From: Marimonas arenosa
GTDB lineage: Bacteria; Pseudomonadota; Alphaproteobacteria; Rhodobacterales; Rhodobacteraceae
DNA: 64,000 nucleotides
Direction of reading: 5' to 3'
Assembly: GCF_030848945.1 (NCBI RefSeq)
Contig: NZ_JANHAX010000001.1
Span: 682,001-746,000, forward strand
A program made the translations under genes and the position numbers. The notes beneath the pieces are model-generated. The model saw only the letters and a list, made by a program, of their open reading frames with translations. It was not told the origin of the DNA and searched no databases. Shown in pieces: positions 56,796 to 64,000 of the stretch. Numbering within the stretch: position 1 is the first letter of the stretch; the number at the start of each line of letters is the position of its first letter.

Positions 56796-57530
56796 ATGGA
56801 TAATTCCACGCACCATGCGGACGGGCGCGGCAAGATCACGCGTCAACGTTTGTCCGATCAGGTTCTCGAGCGATTGCAGGAGAGAATCGCGTCGGGTGTG
56901 TTTCGCCCGGGCTCAAAGATGCCATCGGAACGTGAACTGATGGACGAGTTCGGCGTCGGTCGACCGGCGGTGCGCGAGGCCATGCAACGGTTGCACGACG
57001 CTGGCCTGATATCGGTCGCGCAGGGCGGTCGGGCGCGTGTCAACGAGATTGAAGCAACCACCGCGGTGCGCAGCATGGATTTCGTGGCCCAGCTCTTGCT
57101 GTCGGACTCTGCCGAATATCTCGAGCATCTCAAAAAAGCGCGCATCATGTTCGAGGGCGGGATGGTTGATATTGCTGCACGGCAGGCAAACACCGACGAT
57201 ATCATGGCGCTTCGCAAGCTTGTTGAAATTCAGCGCGCCAAGTTGGCCGAGGGCCGCGCACAGGACTACATTTATGCGGATATCGATTTTCATCGCCAGA
57301 TTGCAGAGATCTCAGGCAACCCAATCTATGTCGCATTGAGCGAAGCAATGCTGAACTGGCTGTCGACCTTTCATGTCCACCTTCTGAGATGGACAGGAAA
57401 CGAAGACGCCACCCTGCGCGAACATCTTGAAATCGTCGACGCGATTGAGGCTGGCGCACCGGAAGACGCAAAGAAAATTATGCAGGCACATCTGGAAAGA
57501 TCAGCCAGCCTTTACAGCCATTCAGTATAG
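56796..57530 (+). CDS. GntR-family regulator, FadR subfamily
   Basis: 244 residues. N-terminal winged helix (SDQVLERLQERIASGVFRPGSKMPSERELMDEFGVGRPAVREAM) and a C-terminal FCD helical ligand domain (DFHRQIAEISGNPIYVALSE with the metal-binding Asp/His). 13 bases after apnO, so it regulates its own operon; the ligand is probably an apionate intermediate. AAAGG precedes the ATG. Confidence 0.92.
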   Translation: MDNSTHHADGRGKITRQRLSDQVLERLQERIASGVFRPGSKMPSERELMDEFGVGRPAVREAMQRLHDAGLISVAQGGRARVNEIEATTAVRSMDFVAQLLLSDSAEYLEHLKKARIMFEGGMVDIAARQANTDDIMALRKLVEIQRAKLAEGRAQDYIYADIDFHRQIAEISGNPIYVALSEAMLNWLSTFHVHLLRWTGNEDATLREHLEIVDAIEAGAPEDAKKIMQAHLERSASLYSHSV

Positions 57531-57899
57531 TGGAGCGGGTCAATCAGGACATATTGAGTGGCTCCACTTCTGGGTGGTTGAATCCAACCGGCCTGCACCG
57601 GCTTTTGCAGAGCAAGCGACGGAGTTGACCGTCGAAGTCGTAGGTTCTCGTGCGAACTTTTGTAGTATCTACATGACGTTCAGAACACTGCCATCCTGCG
57701 TTCTTCAACTTATTAAATGCCGCCATTCGCAACTTGCGCAGCATCAGGTAGGGAGGGCTCAAAGCGATCATGCGGCAGCGCAGAATGAAACCCGGCTTCG
57801 GCGCGGTCTGAATGTCTGTATCGGCCTTGCGACCTGATCGGCTCGCACTCGCAGCGAATTCACACTTCCCGCACAAACTAGACGTTCGCGAGGCCCCGC
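57531..57899. other. Intergenic region between the apionate cluster and the integrated element
   Basis: No credible gene. On the minus strand a long open stretch has repeat-like, Cys- and Arg-rich sequence typical of chance frames in this genome. GGCTCGCACTCGCAGCGAATTC at 57840-57861 is of the kind repeated in Rhodobacterales intergenic DNA. It may be the left edge of the integrated element. Confidence 0.4.
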
Positions 57900-58622
57900 T
57901 CACTGTTCCATTTCTGTTTTAGGAGACAGCCTGTTGATCAGCGCGATCAGGTTGAGCTTATCATCCCATTCCCTCTCCAGCTTGCGAAGCTCCTTTGGAT
58001 CAGACGTGTTTTCCCTGGCTGCATTGATATCCCGAAGATCCTCAATGAGAAGGTGCTTGTTCGCAACCAGGTCATCGAACTCGGCCTTCTCCTCCTTCGT
58101 CATGGGCCCAATAATGTGCGCGGTCCCCTTGTCGAAGTCGATCTCGACATGGTCCGGATGTGGGATCGGCTCCGGCAGGTCGGTACTCCCGAGCGCTTCT
58201 CGCCGACGCAACTCCTTGTCCCATTCGACCTTGTAACCAATGGCGGTATCCAGCCACTGGTCGTTCAACACCTTCCGCGAGCTCTCTGTGCCGGCAAGCA
58301 TCTCCGCGAAGAGCCGCTGCGCGCGGTGCTGGCCCTTCGCCGCATTCACCGCGATCGAGCGGACGACAGCCTGTGCCATTGGCAAAGTTACGTTGCGGTC
58401 CCCATCACGCACGGCAATCCCCCGATAGGCTTCGTCCAGGATGATATCCTTCAGACGCTCTTCGTGAAGACCCGGGCGCTTGTTCTTCGCGCCCTTCGGC
58501 CGGCCACGGGGATTGCCTGACTGACCGGGCTTGAACTGGGAGGACTTCGGTGGTTTGGCATACCCCACGTCATACCCCGGTCGGGCGGTCAAAGACGTGC
58601 CGGTCTCGCGTTTCTTGCTCAT
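57900..58622 (-). CDS. DUF5681 domain protein
   Basis: 240 residues. SSQFKPGQSGNPRGRPKGAKNK is the DUF5681 hallmark, followed by a helical domain. The family is found with phage-terminase-like and methylase genes in integrated elements; function unknown. The start MSKKRETG has GGAGGCGG upstream and overlaps the stop of the methyltransferase gene by four bases. Confidence 0.9.
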   Translation of the reverse strand: MSKKRETGTSLTARPGYDVGYAKPPKSSQFKPGQSGNPRGRPKGAKNKRPGLHEERLKDIILDEAYRGIAVRDGDRNVTLPMAQAVVRSIAVNAAKGQHRAQRLFAEMLAGTESSRKVLNDQWLDTAIGYKVEWDKELRRREALGSTDLPEPIPHPDHVEIDFDKGTAHIIGPMTKEEKAEFDDLVANKHLLIEDLRDINAARENTSDPKELRKLEREWDDKLNLIALINRLSPKTEMEQ

Positions 58623-59929
58623 TCCGCCGCCTCCAATTTCGCATTGGTTGGCGGCGTCCAGCCACAGACCAACTGTTCGGCATCGTCCTTTGCCCAGGCC
58701 TCCCAACGGGCGAGAATGCGATCGCAATAGATCGGATCAAGCTCGGCAAGACGCGCATGGCGCCCGGTCTTTTCCGCCGCAATCAACGTCGAGCCCGATC
58801 CGCCGAAGAGGTCGAGCACGATCTCCCCGCGACCCGACACATCCTTGATGGCATCCGCGATCATCTGCACGGGCTTCACGGTGGGATGCATCGCAAGCTC
58901 GTCCATCCGCCCGGCCCGCATCGTGTTGACGCCTTTATGTTGCCAGACATTGGTGCGATAGCGTCCGTGCTGGCCCAGCTCAAAGCTGTTCACATGCCCG
59001 GCCGCGCCAACCTTGAAGGCGAAGATCAGTTCGTGGCGCGAGCGGTAGAACGTGCCCATCCCACCATTGTCCTTCACCCAGATGATCAGGTTCTTGAGCT
59101 CGGAATAGACGCCCTGCCCGGCCGCCAGCATCTCTGCTATGTGCCGCCAGTCCATGCACAGGAAGTGGATGGCGCCGTCGACACTGTGATCGGCCATGTT
59201 CCGGAACGCGGTCCTGAGGAAGTCGGTGAACTCACCCGAGCTCATCTCTCCCGATGCCATCGCAAACTCGCGGTGCTGTACCCTGCCGGAGTTGCCGACG
59301 TGACCGTCGATGGGCACGTTATAGGGCGGGTCCGAGAAGACCATGCGTGCCTTCTCTCCTGACATAAGCGTGTTCACCACGTCAGAATCGAGTGCGTTGC
59401 CGCAGATCAGGCGATGCTCGCCAAGTTGCCAGAGATCACCTTCCCGGCACCGCTGCGGCGCGTTGACGATGACAACCTCATCACCCGGGTTCCCCGGTTC
59501 TTCCGGCGCCGCCTATTCCAGACAGAGATCGATCTCTGCGACGGAGAACCCCGTGACCCCGATATCAAAGTCGAGGTCGGGGCTTTCGAGAAGCGCCCCC
59601 AGTTCTGCCGCCAGAATGTCTTCATCCCAGCCGGCATTCAGCGCCAGCTTGTTGTCCGCCAGCACATATGCCCGTTTTTCCGTCTTGCTCATATGCTCGA
59701 ACCGCAGACATGGCACCGTCGCCATTCCCAGCAACTGCGCCGCCGCGACGCGGCCATGCCCGGCCAGGATCCGGTTGGCACGGTCGATCAAAACAGGGTT
59801 CGTGAAGCCGAACCTCTCGATGCTGTCCGCGATCTGCCTCAGCTGTTTCTTCGAATGGGTCCGCGCGTTCCGGCTCCATGGAACAAGGTCGTCCGGAGCT
59901 ATCTGTTCGATCGTGTTGTCAGCCATCAT
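58619..59929 (-). pseudogene. ParB-type nuclease fold plus DNA methyltransferase, split by an amber codon
   Basis: The first 138 codons give a ParB/Srx-like domain (WSRNARTHSKKQLRQIADSI, NRILAGHGRVAAAQLLG). After AEIDLCLE the codon is TAG. The same frame then continues EEPGNPGDEVVIVNAP, GDLWQLGEHRLICGNALDSD and a complete N6-adenine methyltransferase with SDPPYNVPI and FGGSGSTLIAAE. One nonsense change splits a standard phage/ICE ParB-MTase. Internal GTG starts near 59380 could still give a shorter methyltransferase that lacks part of the N-terminal region. Confidence 0.82.
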
Positions 59930-60318
59930 TCTGCCTTTCGCCTGAGCGTCCAACGGGACGCATTTTCGGGTTCAGTTGCGCCTGATGGCGCTAAGAGTTT
60001 GATGAGGGGAACCCGCTATCCTGGCGGAGGGCGGACGCTCAGACTGACAGTCTGGACGCCACTGCCTCGCGGCAGGGAACGGTCCTCTCTGGTCAGTCCA
60101 TCTTCGAAGCGACGGGCCTGGCGGCGAGTCGCTAAAATTAAAACATACCACGAACATATCTCCATGGGAAGTGTGTTATGTGCAATTCACCACAACATAT
60201 CGTGCGGACTGGACTTCCGCCCGCATGAGAGCGTTCCTGTCACCATGCCCGCACTGCACGTCGGGCTTTCTCCGGTACCGAGGCAGCGCACCGCCGCCTC
60301 CAGCCACTGGAGAGACAC
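59930..60318. promoter_or_regulatory. Divergent region of the integrated element
   Basis: Between the methyltransferase (minus) and the DUF2924 gene (plus). The A/T-rich stretch AAAATTAAAACATACCACG at 60135-60153 is the likely promoter core for the recombinase operon. No gene seen. Confidence 0.4.
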
Positions 60319-60735
60319 ATGCCCAAATCACCCCCGATCGAGGACTTCGAGACGATGGACCGTGCAGCCCTGAAGGCTTCTTGGGCGGCGATCGAGGGAA
60401 CTCCGGTCCCCAAGGGATTGAGCCAGCCGTTCCTGAGGCGGTTCCTGGCCTTCGACCTGCAGGCGCGCCGTTACGGCGGATTGCCGAAGGAGTTCGAGGC
60501 ACGCCTGTGGATGGCAGCCGGTAACAAGAACAGGTCGAAGACCTCGTCCCTCCGCCCGGGCGGCCGCCTCATACGGGAGTGGAACGGCAAGACCCATGTG
60601 GTCGATGTGACAGAGGACGGGTTCCTCTGGAACGGGCAGTGTCACCGCTCGCTCTCCGCCATCGCACGCAAGATCACCGGCGCCCGTTGGTCTGGACCGC
60701 GCTTCTTTGGCCTGAACCGAAAGACCAACGCATGA
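60319..60735 (+). CDS. DUF2924 domain protein
   Basis: 138 residues. Helical N-terminus followed by SSLRPGGRLIREWNGKTHVVDVTEDGFLWNG and YRSLSAIAxxITG-like RSLSAIARKITGARWSGPRFFGL, the DUF2924 signature. Nearly always found just before a large serine recombinase, as here (four-base overlap), and so thought to be its accessory or regulatory partner. Confidence 0.92.
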   Translation: MPKSPPIEDFETMDRAALKASWAAIEGTPVPKGLSQPFLRRFLAFDLQARRYGGLPKEFEARLWMAAGNKNRSKTSSLRPGGRLIREWNGKTHVVDVTEDGFLWNGQCHRSLSAIARKITGARWSGPRFFGLNRKTNA

Positions 60736-62396
60736 GCAATACCCGGATCCGCTGTGCAATCTATACCCGGAAGTCTTCCGACGAAGGGCTCGACCAGGAT
60801 TTCAACTCGCTCGATGCCCAGCACGAAGCCTGCGCCGCCTACATTGCCAGCCAGAAGCATGAAGGATGGAAGCTCCTGCCCGCGCGCTATGATGACGGCG
60901 GTGTCTCGGGCGGTACACTGGAGCGCCCTGCCCTGCGGAGGCTCATGGCCGATATCGATGCGGGTCGCATCGACATGGTGGTGGTCTACAAGATCGATCG
61001 TCTGACACGGTCGCTGGTGGATTTTGCCAAGCTGGTAGAACACCTGGAAGCAGCGAGTTGTTCCTTCGTCTCGGTCACCCAGGCCTTCAACACCTCCTCC
61101 TCCATGGGCCGGTTGACGCTGAACGTGCTGTTGTCCTTCGCCCAGTTCGAACGCGAAGTCACGGCCGAGCGGATCCGCGACAAGATCGCAGCCTCCAAGA
61201 AGAAGGGGCTCTGGATGGGTGGTCTTGCGCCGCTTGGATATGATCCCCATCCTGACCGCACCCGCCGCGAGCTGGTGGTGAACGAAGCGGAGGCGCAGGT
61301 GGTGCATCAGCTGTTCGAACTCTACCTCGCGCAGGGATGTCTCAACGCCACCGCCAGGGAAGCCGCGCGCCTCGGTCTTCGATCAAAGCACCGGGTCTTC
61401 GCCAGTGGACGGGAACAGGGGGGCGGCCCGTTCAGTCGCGGCCAAATCCACAAGATCCTCACCAACCCGGTCTATCGTGGGATGATCCGCCACAAGGACA
61501 AGACGTTCCCCGGCACCCATCCCGCGATCATCGATGAGGACCTCTGGAACAGGGTGCAGGCAAGACTGGAATCGGCCAGCACCCGCCGGCGTAGAGGTAG
61601 GACACCCGGAGCAACAAAGAGCCCCACCCCCCTCAAGGGGCTGTTTCGGGACGAGACCGGCGATCTTCTCACGCCCACGCACACCACGCGAGGGGCGCGT
61701 CGCCATCGTTACTACGTCTCCCACCGTCTTATTGCGGGTGGCGCCGATCCCGCTGGCTGGCGGCTGCCTGCTGCAGCCTTCGAGGCGGCGGTTGCCCGCA
61801 TCGTGGCGGACCACCTGGAGGTATGCGCTTCCCGGCACGCTGTCGTTGTGACGGATGACACTGCGGGAGCAATGCGCGTCACCGCATTGGCCAGAACTCT
61901 GGTAGCTACGATCCGGTCAGAAGGGATCGGAACCGCTGTCGGGTTCATCGCCACCGGACACATCGCGCGTGGTGCCATCGAAGTCGGCCTTGAACCTAAA
62001 TCTCTTGGCCAGGCACTGGGGTACGCTGCCGGCACCTTGAACCCGGACCTTCTCTCCATATCAGCCCCGTTCACCTGCCGCCGCCGCGGGGCCGAGATGA
62101 GGATCATCGCCGGTGAGACAAAGCCGAAGCCGGATGCGACCCTCATACGCACGCTCGCCAACGCCCACCGCTGGGCAGCCACCCTTCGCTCTGGAACACC
62201 CCTTGGCGAGATCGCCCGCCGCGAAGGTCATTCAGAGTCCTACATCCGCACCCGCGCGCCGCTGGCCTTCCTCGCGCCGAAGATCCAGGTGGCGATCCTC
62301 GAGGGAACCCTGCCGCCTGAGATCACAACCAAACGCCTGATCGCACGACCGCTGCCTCTCGATTGGGGTGAGCAGGAACGTCTCGTCGGGATGTGA
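60732..62396 (+). CDS. Large serine recombinase
   Basis: 554 residues. N-terminal resolvase domain with the nucleophile Ser in YTRKSSDEGLDQD, RIDMVVVYKIDRLTRS and ERIRDKIAASKKKG; then a recombinase domain (GQIHKILTNPVYRGMIRHK) and a long C-terminal region that matches the relic at 21301-21861. Serine integrases of this type insert or excise elements at short attachment sites. It lies about 380 bp from tRNA-Ser with a conserved repeat array between. Confidence 0.94.
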   Translation: MSNTRIRCAIYTRKSSDEGLDQDFNSLDAQHEACAAYIASQKHEGWKLLPARYDDGGVSGGTLERPALRRLMADIDAGRIDMVVVYKIDRLTRSLVDFAKLVEHLEAASCSFVSVTQAFNTSSSMGRLTLNVLLSFAQFEREVTAERIRDKIAASKKKGLWMGGLAPLGYDPHPDRTRRELVVNEAEAQVVHQLFELYLAQGCLNATAREAARLGLRSKHRVFASGREQGGGPFSRGQIHKILTNPVYRGMIRHKDKTFPGTHPAIIDEDLWNRVQARLESASTRRRRGRTPGATKSPTPLKGLFRDETGDLLTPTHTTRGARRHRYYVSHRLIAGGADPAGWRLPAAAFEAAVARIVADHLEVCASRHAVVVTDDTAGAMRVTALARTLVATIRSEGIGTAVGFIATGHIARGAIEVGLEPKSLGQALGYAAGTLNPDLLSISAPFTCRRRGAEMRIIAGETKPKPDATLIRTLANAHRWAATLRSGTPLGEIARREGHSESYIRTRAPLAFLAPKIQVAILEGTLPPEITTKRLIARPLPLDWGEQERLVGM

Positions 62397-62433
62397 CGCG
62401 GGTACAGAGCTGGTCCCTGTTGAGTGGGAGTGG

Positions 62434-62594
62434 TTCCCTGTTTGTGGCGAACGGTTTCCCTGATAGGTGCGGAAAAATTCCCTGTTCATTCGGAACAGGG
62501 AAATCGCTTCTAACCCACTGGGAAAGTTTAGTGTTTCAGGGGCAAACTGGCCGAATTCACCCTCGGAAAACCACATTTCCCTGTAAATTCCCTG
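62434..62594 (+). repeat. TTCCCTG repeat array, copy 2
   Basis: TTCCCTG at 62434, 62456, 62478, 62577 and 62588, with the complement CAGGGAA at 62496. The offsets (0, 22, 44, inverted 62, 143, 154) nearly equal those of copy 1 (0, 21, 43, inverted 60, 141, 152) although the DNA between has diverged. The constraint on spacing points to a protein-binding array belonging to the recombinase module. The rest of 62397-62773 holds no gene. Confidence 0.75.
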
Positions 62595-62773
62595 TTTCCA
62601 CGGAAAACCCGAGAAAACCGAACCCCGCCAAACGCCAAAAAGAGACGGCGGGTAGAAATCGTAAGATCGCGCCGCAAAAGGTGCGTCTACGCAAGGCCAA
62701 CGCCCCGCTAACCCGCGGAAACACGGCAGAAATTACCGAGGAAAAGGAATGAACAGGAAGAGACCGGGGTCGG

Positions 62774-62863
62774 TGGCGGAGCGGAAGGGATTCGAACCCT
62801 CGAGACGGTTTCCCGCCTACACACTTTCCAGGCGTGCGCCTTCGACCACTCGGCCACCGCTCC
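62774..62863 (-). tRNA. tRNA-Ser (GGA)
   Basis: The complement begins GGAGCGGTGGCCGAGTGG and ends GGTTCGAATCCC...CCGCTCC, G, CCA. The acceptor stem GGAGCGG/CCGCTCC is perfect, a D arm and T arm are present, the long variable arm typical of tRNA-Ser follows, and the anticodon loop CTGGAAA gives anticodon GGA, reading UCC and UCU. CCA is encoded. Next to the recombinase module, so it may be the integration target. Confidence 0.95.
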
Positions 62864-62970
62864 GCCGCCGGGTTTATCCAATAACGCGGGGGCGCCGCAA
62901 GAGGGAATGGCGCGAATTCAATGACACGCGCCCTATCTCGTGACCGAGCGGGCGGCGCAGGTCACCGGTG

Positions 62971-63573
62971 TCACTCCAGCCGCACCAGGTACTTGAAAAT
63001 CATGTTCTGGGGCCGATCCACGACGTAGCCGTCTTCGACCGGTGTCACAAACATGTCGATCACCTTCTCGGTGTCGCGGCAATTGAACCCATAACTGCCG
63101 CAGTCCACTTTGCATAAGGGGTTGGAATAGGTCAGGCTGAACCGCAACGATGGCTCTCCGGCGAGGATCACGACTTTACCGCGCAACTTGTGAATCACGA
63201 TGCTGCCCGACACCTTGCAGGCGCCGCAGGTATAAGAATAGTCGATTTCTTGCGACGGGGTTTCGGGCATGGCGAAAACATCTTCGAGCCAGGGGTCCGT
63301 CGGGTCCTCCGGCAGAGGCAACACCCGGGGCGGCTGGTCCTTGACGTCCTCAATGTCGTAGAGCCCCTTGATCCGATTGCCTTCGATCACGAACGGCACC
63401 TCGGTGGAAAACGGCTCGGAGGTGCCACAATTCGGCAGCGCCGGAATGCGCCAGCTGTAGACAGCGCGAAGATACCCTTTTCGGCCCGACTCTTCGGTGA
63501 ATGCGGGTGTGCCGAACCCTGAAAAGGCCAGCAAAAGGCCTAGCCCGGCAGATATCGCAAATCGTCTGTTCAT
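62971..63573 (-). CDS. Secreted protein, Cys-rich, unknown
   Basis: 200 residues. Signal peptide (FAISAGLGLLLAFSGFGTPAF, cleavage near FTEE). The mature part has seven Cys in the groups LPNCG, YTCGACK, NPLCKVDCGSYGFNCRD, which could form disulfides. No family recognised. GGAGG precedes adjacent ATG codons; the second is taken as start. Confidence 0.7.
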   Translation of the reverse strand: MNRRFAISAGLGLLLAFSGFGTPAFTEESGRKGYLRAVYSWRIPALPNCGTSEPFSTEVPFVIEGNRIKGLYDIEDVKDQPPRVLPLPEDPTDPWLEDVFAMPETPSQEIDYSYTCGACKVSGSIVIHKLRGKVVILAGEPSLRFSLTYSNPLCKVDCGSYGFNCRDTEKVIDMFVTPVEDGYVVDRPQNMIFKYLVRLE

Positions 63574-63726
63574 CATCCTGTCCTCCCGTCCGGACGTTCC
63601 GTGGCAGAGACGTCCCGTGGCAGACATGACGGCCAGCGTCCAGCCCGTCTCAGAAATCTGTCCGTCCAAACGGCGGCGTGCAAGAGTTCAGGACCGTGTG
63701 TCGCAGAGCTTTGGGCGGGAACGCGC

Positions 63727-64000
63727 TCAGTCGAGGTGGATGTGCACCCGGCGATTCTGTCTGCCCTTGTTCTCGACCTTGCCAAGGCGTACCCGGCCGA
63801 TTTCGGCGGTGCGCGCCACGTGGGTGCCGCCGCAGGGTTGCAGGTCAATCTGATCATCGCCCTGCCCGATGCTGACAAGCCGCACTCGGCCCGCGCCGCG
63901 CGGTGGCTGCACCGACATGGTTTTCACCAACCCGGGATTGGCCTCCAGTTCCGCATCGGTGATCCAGCTCTCGGACACCAAAAGGTCCCAATCGATGAGT
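63727..64000 (-). CDS. Alanyl-tRNA editing protein AlaX (5' end beyond window)
   Basis: The visible C-terminal 90 residues include DLQPCGGTHVARTAEIG, with the Cys and His zinc ligands of the AlaX/AlaRS editing domain. LDWDLLVSES continues to the window edge. AlaX hydrolyses Ser or Gly mischarged on tRNA-Ala. The stop is near VHIHLD. It converges on nothing in the window. Confidence 0.9.
   Translation of the reverse strand, partial: LIDWDLLVSESWITDAELEANPGLVKTMSVQPPRGAGRVRLVSIGQGDDQIDLQPCGGTHVARTAEIGRVRLGKVENKGRQNRRVHIHLD

Noticed and set aside
57544..57903. 119-codon minus-strand frame before the DUF5681 gene
   Set aside because: Its sequence resembles translated intergenic repeats, with no ribosome site and unlikely composition.
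43237..59929. Stop-codon reassignment or selenocysteine to explain the in-frame stops
   Set aside because: TAA, TAG and TGA are all involved, intact genes end normally at each of them, and no recoding signal was seen.

Overview
The window is GC-rich, gene-dense DNA that looks like the accessory genome of an alphaproteobacterium, most likely Rhodobacterales (Roseobacter group). That placement is an inference from protein flavour: an N-type ATPase operon, a D-apionate cluster with a RuBisCO-like protein, a Hint-domain protein, an amide/urea-type ABC transporter, and a DUF2924/serine-recombinase module beside a tRNA-Ser gene. No ribosomal RNA and no CRISPR array are visible.

Layout. (1) 1-10107, all minus strand: a ten-gene cluster around a DmsA-like TAT-exported molybdoenzyme. 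It has a four-cluster ferredoxin subunit, a TorD/NarJ-type chaperone, an extra Fe-S protein, a five-heme cytochrome c, a sensor kinase with a periplasmic heme-c motif and its response regulator. Three unusual small secreted or anchored proteins lead the cluster, one of them an almost pure Gly-Met-Ser repeat with about 88 methionines. This is the best candidate here for an undescribed system. (2) 10606-23046: an IS6-family element, a hydroxyacid dehydrogenase, an amidase relic, a complete N-ATPase operon (atpDCQRBEFAG), a frameshifted CBS gene, a gene fragment cut by a 161-bp MITE, a recombinase relic and a second, nonsense-mutated IS6 copy. (3) 23182-36690: amide metabolism, with an FmdA/AmdA amidase, SDR, acyl-CoA ligase, a complete branched-chain/urea-type ABC transporter whose second ATPase is fused in frame to an amidase, a flotillin-like protein, a pyroglutamyl-peptidase-like enzyme and a nitrilase-family hydrolase. 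IS6/MITE ends bracket this block.

(4) 36710-43443: the second MITE, then a minus-strand group with two transglutaminase-like proteins, small proteins and a seven-repeat Cys protein, followed by a DEAD-box helicase facing a nonsense-mutated cold-shock gene. (5) 43562-53305: scattered genes (TspO, IS110 relic, secreted proteins, Hint protein, CadC-like TPR regulator) in long gene-poor gaps that hold degenerate intergenic repeats. (6) 53306-57530: a compact D-apionate catabolic cluster (RuBisCO-like protein and OiaK-type kinase divergent from ApnO and a GntR regulator) with a perfect GntR operator in the divergent promoter. (7) 57900-62863: an integrated-element module (DUF5681, a nonsense-split ParB-methyltransferase, DUF2924, large serine recombinase, a TTCCCTG repeat array) ending at tRNA-Ser(GGA). 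(8) 62971-64000: a secreted protein and a partial alanyl-tRNA editing protein.

The window is a mosaic of metabolic islands separated by IS6-related ends, with clear decay: four otherwise intact genes carry a single in-frame stop, one carries a 13-bp tandem-duplication frameshift, and several genes are truncated at mobile-element junctions.
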